A stretch of 38,320 bases of DNA from the NCBI GenBank assembly GCA_044371755.1, contig JBILSZ010000015.1:1-38320 (forward strand), in the 5' to 3' direction. This document shows positions 1 to 8,914 of this stretch, in pieces (the stretch's first letter is position 1; every line of letters starts with the position of its first letter). The position numbers and the translations under genes are program-made. Below the pieces are notes generated by a model. It did no database searches and was not told where the DNA came from. It worked only from the letters and a program-made list of their open reading frames with translations. This stretch comes from JAIXWP01 sp044371755. Its GTDB lineage: Bacteria; Bacteroidota; Bacteroidia; Flavobacteriales_D; Sanyastnellaceae.

Positions 1-3000
1 CCTGTGGCTGTTGATGCAGGCACAAACTTGACACTTTGCCAAGGCAGCGCACCTCAACAATTAACTGGGGCTACTCCATCCGGTGGTGTTTGGTCAGGTT
101 CTTCTGTCACACCATCCGGTGTGTTCAATCCTTCTACTGTGGGAAATAATGTTGTTACCTACACTATCACTACTTCTATAGGTTGTACATTTTCAGATGC
201 TAGAACAATTAACGTTACACCAGCAAGCGCGGTGGATGCAGGTCCTAATAGAACTGCATGTCTTGGTACAACGGCTTTCCAACTTAATCCTGTCACTCCT
301 GGCGGCACTTGGTCTGGAAGCCCACTTGTCACTTCGGGTGGCGTGTTCAATCCAACTACAGTTGGTTCTTTTGATTTGACTTACTCCGTAAACGATGGTA
401 CGTGTACGGTTACAGATATGATATCAGTCGTTGTATTCGACTTGCCAGTAGTAGATGCTGGTGCCAATTTGAATATGTGCGCTGGAAGCTCTGTTGTGAT
501 CAATGCATCCGCTTCGGGTGGCTTGGCTCCTTATTCTATTTCATGGTCGAATGGTGCGACTTTATCGTCGACATCCAGTTTGACGCCAACTGCAACACCA
601 AGTTCAACTACTACTTATTTGGTGAATATCACTGACGCTCGCAATTGCCAAGCTTCAGATAACGTAACGGTGACAGTAAATTCTTTGCCAACTGTAAACG
701 CTGGTGCAGATATTACAGTGTGCAATTCATCTGCTCCAACTAATTTGAGCGGACAGACGCCTGTTGGTGGCGCATGGTCAGGTACTGGTGTATCTTCTTC
801 TGGAGTTTTCACGCTTACGTCTGTTGGTAGTTTCACTTTAACTTATACATTTATTTCTTCATCTGGATGTAGCAATTCAGATACAAGAGTGGTAAACGTA
901 GTGAGCGCAGCCTCTATTGATGCTGGTCCTAACCGCACTTCTTGCATTGGTTCGACTCCTTTTCAGCTTAACGCTGTGACAGCAGGTGGAACTTGGTCTG
1001 GCAGCACTTATGTGACTTCTTCTGGTATATTCAATCCTGCTGTAGTAGGATCATATAATTTGACATATTCAGTAAATGACGGTATCTGCACGAGCACCGA
1101 TGTCATAAGCGTAAATGTCTTTGGCCTTCCTACTGTAAATGCAGGGGCTAATCAGAGCTTGTGTTTGGGCGCATCTGTTTCTTTAAATGGAACAGTGAGT
1201 GGTGGCTTAGCTCCTTATAATATTTCATGGAACAACTCAAGTTCACTTTCATCTGGAAGTGCCTTGACTCCAACAGCAACTCCATCAACAACTACAACAT
1301 ATTTACTTACAGTCACCGATGCAAGAATGTGTCAAGCTTCGGATGACGTGGTTATTACTGTCAATCCAATTCCAGCAGTAGATGCAGGTGCGGATTTGAC
1401 AATATGTGAGCAATCTCCTGCTATCAATATGACAGGTCAAATTCCTGTTGGTGGCACTTGGTCTGGCTCTTGTGTAAGTGCTTCCGGTCAATTTACACCA
1501 TGTGGTGTAGGAGCATTTGTTTTGACCTATACAATTTCAAGTGCCAGTGGATGCACCAATTCGGATACGAGAACCATTACAGTGACTTCAAGTCCAACAG
1601 TAAATGCAGGATCCGATATCGTGGTGTGCCGCAATGAAGGAAACATCGATTTATCATTATCTGCATCTTCCGCGGGAACATGGAGCGGCGGAGGTATTGT
1701 AGATGCAGTGAATGGAATATTTAGCCCCATTAATTCAGGTCCAGGTAATCACTTGGTGACTTTGACCATTGGAACAGGAACATGCCAGGTTAGTGATCAG
1801 CTTATCGTTTCAGTGAATGCTGAACCAACAGTGAATGCAGGTGCGAACCAAAGCATATGTATCAACGCTGCACCTATTGCATTGATTGGAGGTTTTCCTT
1901 CAGGCGGTGTTTGGGAGGGACCTGGTGTGAGTGGAAGCAATTTCTCTACTGCTGCAGGCCTCGGTTTACACAATGTGTTGTATCGCTTCGTAGATGGCAC
2001 CACTGGTTGTGCAGATACTGCCTTCAAGTCGGTTACAGTAAACAATATACCAGAGGCATCATTCACCCTTCAAGAAACTGCTTGTACGAATGTGGCAATT
2101 TCACCCACGAATACTTCTGTTGCTGCTAACCAATATTCATGGAATTTTGGAGTAGGAAGCAACGTGTCTGGAGTAAATCCAAACAATACGTATTCATCTT
2201 CTGGTGTATATAACGTTCGCTTGATTGCTACCAACAGCTTTGGCTGCGCTGATACTACTTTTGATAGTATTACTGTGATCTCAGCTCCATCTGTGGTTTT
2301 ATCAGCAGATGTTGTGGAGGGTTGTGCGCCATTGAGTGTAAATTATTCGGCGAATGTTCTTGGGGAAAATGTTTCTTTTAATTGGAACTATGGCAATGGT
2401 AATACCACCACCGCATCATCTCCAACTTCACAAGTGTATATAGAAGATGTTGATGTGACTGAATATACAGCTACATTATCTGTCAATAACGCTTGTGGTA
2501 TTGCAACTGATGAAGTTTTAATTACTGTGTTGCCAAGACCTAATGCGAATTTCAGCACTCAATTACTCAGCACTATTTGTTCTCCAGTAAGCGTGGATTT
2601 TGATATTAATTCTACCGGGGGTATGACAACATGCACCTGGGATTTTGGAGATGGAGGTACAGCAAATGTTGAAGATCCTGGTGTGCGCGTTTATACCACC
2701 GGTGATGATGACGACGACGATGATTCAAACGCGACATTCGATATCACGCTTACGGTCGAAAACCAGTGCGGTACGGACGAACATGTAGAGTCTTTGACGA
2801 TTCAGCCCAATGGAGTGAATGCTCAAGTTGCCTTGAGTGCTACCACTGGATGCAGCCCACTTACCGTAGTAGCCAGCAATACAGGGACTGGTGGAAATAT
2901 GATTCAATATTCATATGAGCCAGGCAATCTTAGTATTGGAAATAACGCGGAGTTTGTTTTTGCTAACGAAGGGGAATATACCATTTGGCAATATGCTACC

Positions 3001-4566
3001 GACGGATGTGGTTTCGATACTACGTTTGCAGTGGTTCAGGTATTTCAATCTCCACAGATTTCTTTTATTTCTTCTGCTGATGAAGCATGTCAAGGCACAG
3101 GCATCACCTTCGAATCAACCTCTAGCAATTTTTCTGAAATCCAATGGACGTTCGGCGATGGTGAGTCATCTTTCCTCCCAGAAGTAGAAAAGCATTATGC
3201 TCAAGCGGGCACATATGATGTAAATCTTCAAGGAATGGGGGCAAATGGTTGTGGGGCAAATGCTTCAATGTCTGTTACTGTTCACAGCATTCCTGTAGCA
3301 CAATATGAGGTGCCGTCACAAGAGAATTGTGCTCCATTTGATATTTGCCCTATGAATACAAGCGTTGGAGGCTTCAATCATCAGTGGAGATTTGGTGATG
3401 GTTTTACAGTAGATGAGCAACAACCTTGTTACACTTTCACAAACGAAAGTGACGGTGTGCTATATAGACACGTGGTTCTCACTGTAAGCAATGCCTTTGG
3501 ATGTGCTGATACAGCAGATAAAGTTTTCACGATCTATCCATTGCCGAATACGAATTTCCAATTTGCAGAAAGCACTACTTGTGAATATCCATATGTTTTG
3601 AATCCAATTGGTATTGGAGAAACATTTGCGGGCTACAACTGGAGTGTTAATGGTCTTGCTGCTTCAACGGCACAAGCGCCAAATCTTCAATTGACAGCTC
3701 CAGGAACTTACGTAATTGGGCTTGATGCTACAAATATTTATGGATGCCAAGGCGCATCAGATCGCACTTTTGTCATCTATCCAGAAGTAATTGCAAACTT
3801 TGAGGCAAGCAGAGAAAATGGTTGTATCGAATTGCCTGTGGCGTTTAATAACAATTCTACCAATGCAGTTTCATATCAGTGGTCATTTGGTGATGGCGGT
3901 AGTTCATTAGCGCTTAGCCCTAGCTATACTTTTGAGGAGCAAGGTGTATTTGATGTTCAATTGATCGCTACTTCTGTTCATGGCTGTATTGACACCTTGG
4001 TACGTCACAATTTTATTGAGACATATCCACTACCTGTAGCAGACTTTAAAACGAGAAATACCACTGCATCTATTTTTGATCCAGCATTTGAATTTGAGAA
4101 TTTGAGTGAAGATGGCACCTCGTATACATGGCATTTTGGTGATGGAGAAACAAGCAATGAAGAAAATCCAACGCATGAGTATGCTTATCCAGGTTCATGG
4201 CAAGTGCGCATGATTGTAGAGAATATGTTTGGATGTACAGACGAAATCTCTAGGACAGTGTTGGTTGAAAATGACTTCCAAGTTTATATTCCAAATTCAT
4301 TTACCCCAAATGATGATGGTTTGAACGATGTTTTTAAGCCAGAAATGGAGGGCTTGGAATTCGTAGCAAAATATGAGTTTAGAGTTTTCGATAAGTGGGG
4401 AACGGTAATTTTCGAAAGTGAAGATCCAAAAGATGCTTGGTTGGGTGATACACGCGACAACGGAGAGTATACAATGAATAGTACCTTCCGTTATCAGTTA
4501 ATCATTGAAATCGAGCAGAACGCCGAGACAAAAATGTACGATGGCGTCGTGACTGTGATTCGCTAA
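1..4566 (+). CDS. Giant PKD/CHU-repeat surface protein, T9SS type B (5' partial)
   Basis: The reading frame is open from base 1, so the start and signal peptide lie upstream; 1521 residues are present here. The first part (residues about 4-690) is a row of Cys-containing modules, each opening with V[DN]AG and carrying a GG-W-SG core. The next part (about 690-1425) is a row of PKD-type domains recognisable from WxFGDG motifs (for example WDFGDG, WTFGDG, WRFGDG, WSFGDG, WHFGDG). The last ~95 residues open with PNSFTPNDDGLNDVF and contain FDKWG and the closing VTVIR, which is the gliding-motility-associated type-B sorting domain read by the type IX secretion system. By family knowledge it would be exported across the outer membrane and act as an adhesin or gliding-type surface protein; the ligand cannot be read from sequence. 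No porP/sprF follows it: the next gene is typA. A run of seven Asp (residues 902-908) sits in one PKD domain. Confidence 0.93.
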   Translation, partial: PVAVDAGTNLTLCQGSAPQQLTGATPSGGVWSGSSVTPSGVFNPSTVGNNVVTYTITTSIGCTFSDARTINVTPASAVDAGPNRTACLGTTAFQLNPVTPGGTWSGSPLVTSGGVFNPTTVGSFDLTYSVNDGTCTVTDMISVVVFDLPVVDAGANLNMCAGSSVVINASASGGLAPYSISWSNGATLSSTSSLTPTATPSSTTTYLVNITDARNCQASDNVTVTVNSLPTVNAGADITVCNSSAPTNLSGQTPVGGAWSGTGVSSSGVFTLTSVGSFTLTYTFISSSGCSNSDTRVVNVVSAASIDAGPNRTSCIGSTPFQLNAVTAGGTWSGSTYVTSSGIFNPAVVGSYNLTYSVNDGICTSTDVISVNVFGLPTVNAGANQSLCLGASVSLNGTVSGGLAPYNISWNNSSSLSSGSALTPTATPSTTTTYLLTVTDARMCQASDDVVITVNPIPAVDAGADLTICEQSPAINMTGQIPVGGTWSGSCVSASGQFTPCGVGAFVLTYTISSASGCTNSDTRTITVTSSPTVNAGSDIVVCRNEGNIDLSLSASSAGTWSGGGIVDAVNGIFSPINSGPGNHLVTLTIGTGTCQVSDQLIVSVNAEPTVNAGANQSICINAAPIALIGGFPSGGVWEGPGVSGSNFSTAAGLGLHNVLYRFVDGTTGCADTAFKSVTVNNIPEASFTLQETACTNVAISPTNTSVAANQYSWNFGVGSNVSGVNPNNTYSSSGVYNVRLIATNSFGCADTTFDSITVISAPSVVLSADVVEGCAPLSVNYSANVLGENVSFNWNYGNGNTTTASSPTSQVYIEDVDVTEYTATLSVNNACGIATDEVLITVLPRPNANFSTQLLSTICSPVSVDFDINSTGGMTTCTWDFGDGGTANVEDPGVRVYTTGDDDDDDDSNATFDITLTVENQCGTDEHVESLTIQPNGVNAQVALSATTGCSPLTVVASNTGTGGNMIQYSYEPGNLSIGNNAEFVFANEGEYTIWQYATDGCGFDTTFAVVQVFQSPQISFISSADEACQGTGITFESTSSNFSEIQWTFGDGESSFLPEVEKHYAQAGTYDVNLQGMGANGCGANASMSVTVHSIPVAQYEVPSQENCAPFDICPMNTSVGGFNHQWRFGDGFTVDEQQPCYTFTNESDGVLYRHVVLTVSNAFGCADTADKVFTIYPLPNTNFQFAESTTCEYPYVLNPIGIGETFAGYNWSVNGLAASTAQAPNLQLTAPGTYVIGLDATNIYGCQGASDRTFVIYPEVIANFEASRENGCIELPVAFNNNSTNAVSYQWSFGDGGSSLALSPSYTFEEQGVFDVQLIATSVHGCIDTLVRHNFIETYPLPVADFKTRNTTASIFDPAFEFENLSEDGTSYTWHFGDGETSNEENPTHEYAYPGSWQVRMIVENMFGCTDEISRTVLVENDFQVYIPNSFTPNDDGLNDVFKPEMEGLEFVAKYEFRVFDKWGTVIFESEDPKDAWLGDTRDNGEYTMNSTFRYQLIIEIEQNAETKMYDGVVTVIR
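10..1599 (+). repeat. 684-nt in-frame super-repeat inside the giant surface protein
   Basis: Three kinds of ~75-aa module (A, B, C) occur in the fixed order A-B-C-A-B-C-A. The A modules begin at the valine codons at 10, 694 and 1378, so the unit is exactly 684 nt (228 aa) in both steps. B modules share VDAGPNRT/IDAGPNRT, and C modules share GGLAPY, LTPTATPS and CQASD. The copies differ at many synonymous and non-synonymous positions, so this is an old duplication under selection for protein length and not a recent expansion. The third copy holds only module A (to about 1599), after which the modules diverge. Confidence 0.85.
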
Positions 4567-4590
4567 TCTACTTATTAATAAAGATTTTAT

Positions 4591-4633
4591 AGTGCAAAAG
4601 TGGTGGAATAGACTACTTTTGCACTCGTTTTTT
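4591..4633 (+). terminator. Intrinsic terminator after the giant surface protein
   Basis: An inverted repeat with arms AGTGCAAAAGT (4591-4601) and ACTTTTGCACT (4615-4625) extends by three further pairs inward (14 pairs, loop about 4605-4611) and is followed by a T-run at 4628-4633. It lies 24 nt after the stop codon. Confidence 0.85.
4614..4621 (+). promoter_or_regulatory. Possible -7 element (TACTTTTG) for typA, inside the terminator arm
   Basis: The octamer matches the Bacteroidota TAnnTTTG -7 element and would start transcription near 4624-4628, about 40 nt before the typA ATG. No TTG -33 element is seen at the usual distance, and the match lies in the descending arm of the preceding terminator, so it may be coincidental. 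Confidence 0.35.
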
Positions 4634-4664
4634 ATAAAGTATCCCGCAGGGATTAATAAATTTC

Positions 4665-6479
4665 ATGGAAAAGATTAGAAATATCGCGATTATCGCGCAC
4701 GTTGACCACGGCAAAACGACCTTGGTAGACAAAATGCTTCACACTGCAAACTTGTTTAAGGAGCACGAAGAAACAGGAGATTTGATTCTCGACAACAACG
4801 ACTTGGAGCGCGAACGTGGTATCACCATTTTGGCAAAAAACGTATCCATTACGTACAAAGGCTACAAGATTAATATTATCGATACTCCTGGTCACAGTGA
4901 CTTTGGAGGAGAGGTAGAACGTGTGTTGAATATGGCCGAGGGCGCCTTACTTCTGGTGGACGCTTTCGAAGGACCTATGCCTCAAACACGTTTCGTATTG
5001 CAAAAGGCATTACAGTTAGGTCTAAAACCAATTGTAGTAATCAATAAAGTTGATAAAGAAAACTGCACGCCTGATGAAGTGCATGAAGCAGTTTTCGACC
5101 TCATGTTCAATCTTGGCGCTACTGAAGATCAGTTGGATTTCCCCACTGCTTATGGAGCTGCGAAGCAAGGTTGGATGTCGCATGACTGGAAAGTTAAGAC
5201 AGATACTATTGAGCCGCTATTGGATCTGGTTATTGATCATATTCCAGCGCCAATAAGTCGTGAAGGTATCCCACAGATGTTGGTGACTTCGCTCGACTAC
5301 TCTCCATATACAGGCCGTATGGCTATCGGAAAGTTGCACAGAGGAGAGTTGAAGCCCAATATGCCGGTATCGCTCGTGAAGAGAGATGGCAGCCTTCAAA
5401 AAGGCCGAATCAAAGAACTTTATGTGTTCGAGGGCCTCGGAAAGCGCAAAGTTGAAACTGTTAAGTCTGGTGATATTTGCGCTATCAATGGAATCGAAGA
5501 CTTTGAAATTGGAGATACTTTTTCTGATTTTGAAAATCCTGAGGCGCTACCAGCTATCGCCGTGGACGAGCCTACAATGAGCATGTTATTTACCATTAAT
5601 GACTCTCCATTTTTCGGAAAGGAAGGTAAGTTTGTAACAAGCCGACATATCAAAGATCGCTTGGACAAGGAGCTTGAAAAGAACCTTGCATTGCGAGTAA
5701 TGGAAACCGACAAAGCAGATCGTTTTATGGTTTACGGACGCGGTGTACTTCACTTGAGTGTTCTTATCGAAACGATGCGCCGTGAAGGTTATGAATTACA
5801 AATTGGCCAGCCGCGAGTACTAGTAAAAGTTATTGATGGTCAAAAGAATGAACCAATCGAAGAGTTGACCATTGACTTGCCAAGCGATATGACTGGAACT
5901 GCAATTGAAGCGGTGACGAGAAGAAAAGGTGAAATGAAAAACATGGAACCCAAAGGCGATCGTACTGTACTTGAATTTGAAATTCCATCGCGCGGTATCA
6001 TAGGTTTGAGAAATTATATGTTGACTGCCACCCAAGGTGAGGCAATCATGTCACACCGCTTCAAAGAATACCAACCGATGAGAGGTGAAATTCCTGGAAG
6101 AAACAATGGGTCATTGATTTCAATGGAAAATGGCACCGCAGTAGCTTACAGTTTGAATAACCTTCAGGATAGAGGTCGCTTCTTTATCGAACCAATGGAA
6201 GAAGTATATGAAGGGCAAGTGATTGGAGAACATTCAAGAGACAATGACTTGGTGGTGAATGTTACCAAGACAAAGGCGCTCACCAACATGCGTGCTAGTG
6301 GTACTGATGATAAGGCTAAGTTAGCTCCGCCTATCAAATTTACACTTGAGGAAGCCCTTGAATATATTCAAGCCGACGAGTATGTCGAGGTAACACCAAA
6401 GAATCTTCGCCTTCGTAAGATTTACAGAAATGAAAACGATAGAAAACGTTTTTCAAAAGAGTTCAGTCAGCAAGACTAA
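4665..6479 (+). CDS. typA: Ribosome-associated translational GTPase TypA/BipA
   Basis: This 604-aa protein is full length for TypA/BipA, an EF-G-like GTPase that binds the 70S ribosome and helps large-subunit assembly and growth under stress such as cold. The GTPase motifs are all visible: P-loop AHVDHGKTT (11-19), switch-I RGIT (51-54), DTPGH (73-77) and NKVD (127-130). After the G domain come the translation-factor beta-barrel domain, the EF-G-like domains III and V (the GRGVLHLSVLIETMRREGYE stretch is typical) and the BipA-specific C-terminal domain ending with NLRLRK and a basic tail. The ATG at 4665 gives the canonical N-terminus (MEKIRNIAIIAHVDHG). It is bracketed by intrinsic terminators and so looks monocistronic. 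Nothing is missing or unusual in the protein. Confidence 0.97.
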   Translation: MEKIRNIAIIAHVDHGKTTLVDKMLHTANLFKEHEETGDLILDNNDLERERGITILAKNVSITYKGYKINIIDTPGHSDFGGEVERVLNMAEGALLLVDAFEGPMPQTRFVLQKALQLGLKPIVVINKVDKENCTPDEVHEAVFDLMFNLGATEDQLDFPTAYGAAKQGWMSHDWKVKTDTIEPLLDLVIDHIPAPISREGIPQMLVTSLDYSPYTGRMAIGKLHRGELKPNMPVSLVKRDGSLQKGRIKELYVFEGLGKRKVETVKSGDICAINGIEDFEIGDTFSDFENPEALPAIAVDEPTMSMLFTINDSPFFGKEGKFVTSRHIKDRLDKELEKNLALRVMETDKADRFMVYGRGVLHLSVLIETMRREGYELQIGQPRVLVKVIDGQKNEPIEELTIDLPSDMTGTAIEAVTRRKGEMKNMEPKGDRTVLEFEIPSRGIIGLRNYMLTATQGEAIMSHRFKEYQPMRGEIPGRNNGSLISMENGTAVAYSLNNLQDRGRFFIEPMEEVYEGQVIGEHSRDNDLVVNVTKTKALTNMRASGTDDKAKLAPPIKFTLEEALEYIQADEYVEVTPKNLRLRKIYRNENDRKRFSKEFSQQD

Positions 6480-6505
6480 TTTTCATTAGTTTGACTCATA
6501 ATATC

Positions 6506-6557
6506 AAGAGGTTAGATATAATCCATTCGATTTTATCTAACCTCTTAACTTTTTTTT
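6506..6557 (+). terminator. Intrinsic terminator of typA
   Basis: Perfect 13-bp inverted repeat, AAGAGGTTAGATA (6506-6518) with TATCTAACCTCTT (6534-6546), followed by an eight-T run at 6550-6557; 26 nt after the typA stop. Confidence 0.9.
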
Positions 6558-6578
6558 ATGGCGCGATGTGTGAAAGGA

Positions 6579-6597
6579 AGGTTACATTTGATAACCT
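6579..6597 (+). promoter_or_regulatory. -7 element TACATTTG enclosed in an inverted repeat, upstream of the S41 peptidase
   Basis: TACATTTG at 6583-6590 fits TAnnTTTG and would start transcription near 6593-6597, about 25 nt before the ATG at 6620. The element is flanked by AGGTTA (6579-6584) and TAACCT (6592-6597), a 6-bp dyad that could be an operator. No clear TTG is found about 20 nt upstream. Confidence 0.45.
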
Positions 6598-6619
6598 GTT
6601 GTAAATAATAAACACACTT

Positions 6620-8266
6620 ATGAATAAGAAGGGAATTCTTTTATTAATCACTGTTTTTTCATTCAACCTGAGTTTCTCGCAGGTAAAAAATCCGGAGGCG
6701 ACCACTGATAAATTCAATATGCTGCTCAATTATGTTGAGCATCTTTACGTAGACTCTGTGAATTCAGAGGAACTTACGGAAAGAGCAATAGTAGCTTTAC
6801 TAGAGCAGCTCGATCCTCACTCTTCTTATTTCACAGCAGAGGAAATGCAGGAATCCAATGAACCCTTACAAGGAAGTTTTTCAGGAATTGGAATTTCATT
6901 CAATATTTTGAAAGATACAATTTATGTCTTAGAACCAATTTCTGGTGGTCCTTCGGAGAGATTGGGGATCAAAGCAGGTGACAAAATAATTGAGGTGGAT
7001 GGAGAAGTTGTTGCTGGAATTGGAATAAAAAATACAGGTGTTGCATCTCGACTAAAGGGTCCTAAAGGCACAAAAGTGAAAGTGGGTATTCAGCGCAAAG
7101 GGGTAAAGGATCTGATCCCTTATGAAATTACTCGAGATAATATTCCAATTTATTCTGTTGACGCAGCCTACATGGTGGCACCTGAAGTTGGATACATCAA
7201 AGTAGCGCGATTCGCCAAAAATACCATGGAAGAATTAAAAGCTGGTATCATCAAACTGAAAGGTCAAGGTATGACGAGTTTGGTCCTGGATCTTCAAGGC
7301 AACGGTGGCGGATATCTCAATACAGCAGTTGAAATGGCGGATGAGTTTATTTCAGGAGATAAATTGCTTGTATATACCGAAGGCAAGGCATTCCCTCGAA
7401 AAGACGATAAAGCAAACCCCAAGTTGACTGGATTATTTGAAAAGGGAAAACTAATCATTCTTATTGACGAATCAACTGCTTCGGCGAGTGAAATTGTGAG
7501 CGGCGCCGTGCAAGATTGGGATCGTGGGTTGATCATCGGTCGAAGATCATTTGGTAAGGGATTGGTGCAGCGACAATTCAACTTTGGTGATGGAAGTAGC
7601 ATTCGTCTCACCGTACAGCGTTATTATACCCCATCAGGGCGAAGCATTCAAAAACCTTATAATGACGGATTGGAGGCATATTTCAGAGACAAAGAGACTC
7701 GTTATAAAAAAGGTGAATACTTTACAATGGATAGCATTCAAATGCCCGACTCTTTAAAGTATTACACTAATATCAAAAAACGAATGGTGTATGGTGGTGG
7801 TGGAATTTTACCTGACATATTCGTACCGCTCGATACCGCTGATAATACCGATTATCTCGCTGATTTGATTAGAACAGGTGTCAATAATGAATGGGCGCTC
7901 ACTTATACCGATAAGAATAGGGAGTCTCTTTTGGCAAAGTTCCCTACAAGTGATAACTTTGTAACCAGTTTTGAACTTGGAGAATCGGAATTGCAGGATA
8001 TGATTAAAATGGCAGAATCTGAGAAAGTGGCTTTTGTGGAGGAAGATTTCAAACGCTCAGAAGAAACCATTAAAATTAGGACTAAAGCGTTGATAGCTAG
8101 GAATTTGTATGACAATGAGGCCTTTTACAAGGTAATAAATCATCTTAACCCAGCGTTAAAAAAAGCGCTTGACACACTAAATGATGGCACCTTTGACGCG
8201 ATGAACCTCGGAGACGAGGCCGACATCGCCAAAATCAATAAAACCAAATCAAAAACAAAAAAATAA
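6620..8266 (+). CDS. S41-family C-terminal processing peptidase (CtpA/Prc type)
   Basis: This 548-aa protein has a signal peptide (first ~20 residues, ending FSFSQ-like), a PDZ domain (about 80-165, with the GLKAGD-like GIKAGDKIIEVDG) and the S41 protease core. The catalytic Ser-Lys dyad is visible: S288 in the STASASE motif and K313 in SFGKG. Their spacing of 25 residues equals that of E. coli Prc S430/K455. The family trims C-termini of envelope proteins in the periplasm; the substrate here is unknown. An extra ~200-residue C-terminal part rich in charged residues ends in a Lys-rich tail. A DUF1573 protein starts 7 nt downstream, so the two are probably co-transcribed and share the terminator at 8833-8864. 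The ATG at 6620 gives the intact signal peptide. Confidence 0.93.
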   Translation: MNKKGILLLITVFSFNLSFSQVKNPEATTDKFNMLLNYVEHLYVDSVNSEELTERAIVALLEQLDPHSSYFTAEEMQESNEPLQGSFSGIGISFNILKDTIYVLEPISGGPSERLGIKAGDKIIEVDGEVVAGIGIKNTGVASRLKGPKGTKVKVGIQRKGVKDLIPYEITRDNIPIYSVDAAYMVAPEVGYIKVARFAKNTMEELKAGIIKLKGQGMTSLVLDLQGNGGGYLNTAVEMADEFISGDKLLVYTEGKAFPRKDDKANPKLTGLFEKGKLIILIDESTASASEIVSGAVQDWDRGLIIGRRSFGKGLVQRQFNFGDGSSIRLTVQRYYTPSGRSIQKPYNDGLEAYFRDKETRYKKGEYFTMDSIQMPDSLKYYTNIKKRMVYGGGGILPDIFVPLDTADNTDYLADLIRTGVNNEWALTYTDKNRESLLAKFPTSDNFVTSFELGESELQDMIKMAESEKVAFVEEDFKRSEETIKIRTKALIARNLYDNEAFYKVINHLNPALKKALDTLNDGTFDAMNLGDEADIAKINKTKSKTKK

Positions 8267-8273
8267 GTAAGTC

Positions 8274-8807
8274 ATGAGTAACGGAGTAAAAATTGGATTA
8301 CTAGTAGTAATCGCAGGTATTCTCGGTTTAGTAGCATTCAAAATGACCAGTGCTAACGATGAGCTAGGTGCTCGTCCAGCAAATGACGCAGCGGCGGCGA
8401 TTAATACCGAAGGTACAGCTGCAACAAAAGTTGGCGCTAACCCTAACCAAGCGTCTGCGGGACAGGCTTCTCAGGCCCGAGCAAAGACAACGGTTCAGTT
8501 TGAAAAATCTGAACACGATTTCGGAAAATTGAAGCAAGGTGACGTAGCTGATTATAGCTTTAAGTTTACAAATACAGGAAAAGAGCCTTTGATCATTGAA
8601 AATGCACAAGGTTCATGTGGCTGCACTGTTCCTTCTTATCCAAAAGAGCCAGTAGCTCCTGGAGCAAGTGGAGAGATTTTGGTGAAATTCAACAGCGCAG
8701 GTAAGAGCAATGCTCAGCAAAAGACAGTTACTTTGACTGCCAACACAGAGCCTATTCAAACGATTTTGACAATCAAGGCTTTTGTAGAAGCTACTGAAAA
8801 GAAATAA
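8274..8807 (+). CDS. Membrane-anchored DUF1573 protein
   Basis: A protein of 177 aa with one N-terminal hydrophobic segment (residues 5-25, KIGLLVVIAGILGLVAF), a low-complexity Ala/Gly/Asn-rich linker (about 30-65) and a DUF1573 immunoglobulin-like domain (about 68-175). The domain shows the family marks HDFGKLKQGD, FKFTNTG, the SCGCT cysteine pair and the APGASGEI strand. DUF1573 proteins are common in Bacteroidota and resemble ASPM/SPD-2/Hydin-type Ig folds; no biochemical role is firmly known. The short spacing after the S41 peptidase suggests one operon. It probably faces the periplasm, tethered to the inner membrane. Confidence 0.9.
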   Translation: MSNGVKIGLLVVIAGILGLVAFKMTSANDELGARPANDAAAAINTEGTAATKVGANPNQASAGQASQARAKTTVQFEKSEHDFGKLKQGDVADYSFKFTNTGKEPLIIENAQGSCGCTVPSYPKEPVAPGASGEILVKFNSAGKSNAQQKTVTLTANTEPIQTILTIKAFVEATEKK

Positions 8808-8832
8808 TCGAGAACTTAATTCTCGTCAATGG

Positions 8833-8864
8833 ATCCCCCGCTTTCACGGGGGATTTTTTTTTTT
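8833..8864 (+). terminator. Intrinsic terminator of the S41 peptidase/DUF1573 operon
   Basis: Strong hairpin ATCCCCCG (8833-8840), loop CTTTCA, CGGGGGAT (8847-8854), followed by eleven T (8854-8864). A smaller hairpin GAGAA/TTCTC (about 8810-8824) precedes it. Confidence 0.95.
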
Positions 8865-8914
8865 GATTATTATGGAAATATGTTCGCAATCGCATCCTAT
8901 TGAAAAATGATATT

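Noticed and set aside
10..1599. Regular repeats considered as a CRISPR array or satellite
   Set aside because: Units are 684 nt, in frame, diverged, and encode Ig/PKD-like modules; no short identical repeats with unique spacers.
1797..2066. Antisense frames in the giant repeat gene (also 159-350, 615-836 and others)
   Set aside because: They mirror the low-complexity Thr/Ser/Val codons of the sense gene and have no start context or domain.
8900..8914. TTG start 5 codons upstream for the 8915 gene (and similarly 10071, 18838, 25131, 35333)
   Set aside because: In each case an ATG slightly downstream begins a clean signal peptide or the family N-terminus, and several of the TTGs overlap promoter elements.
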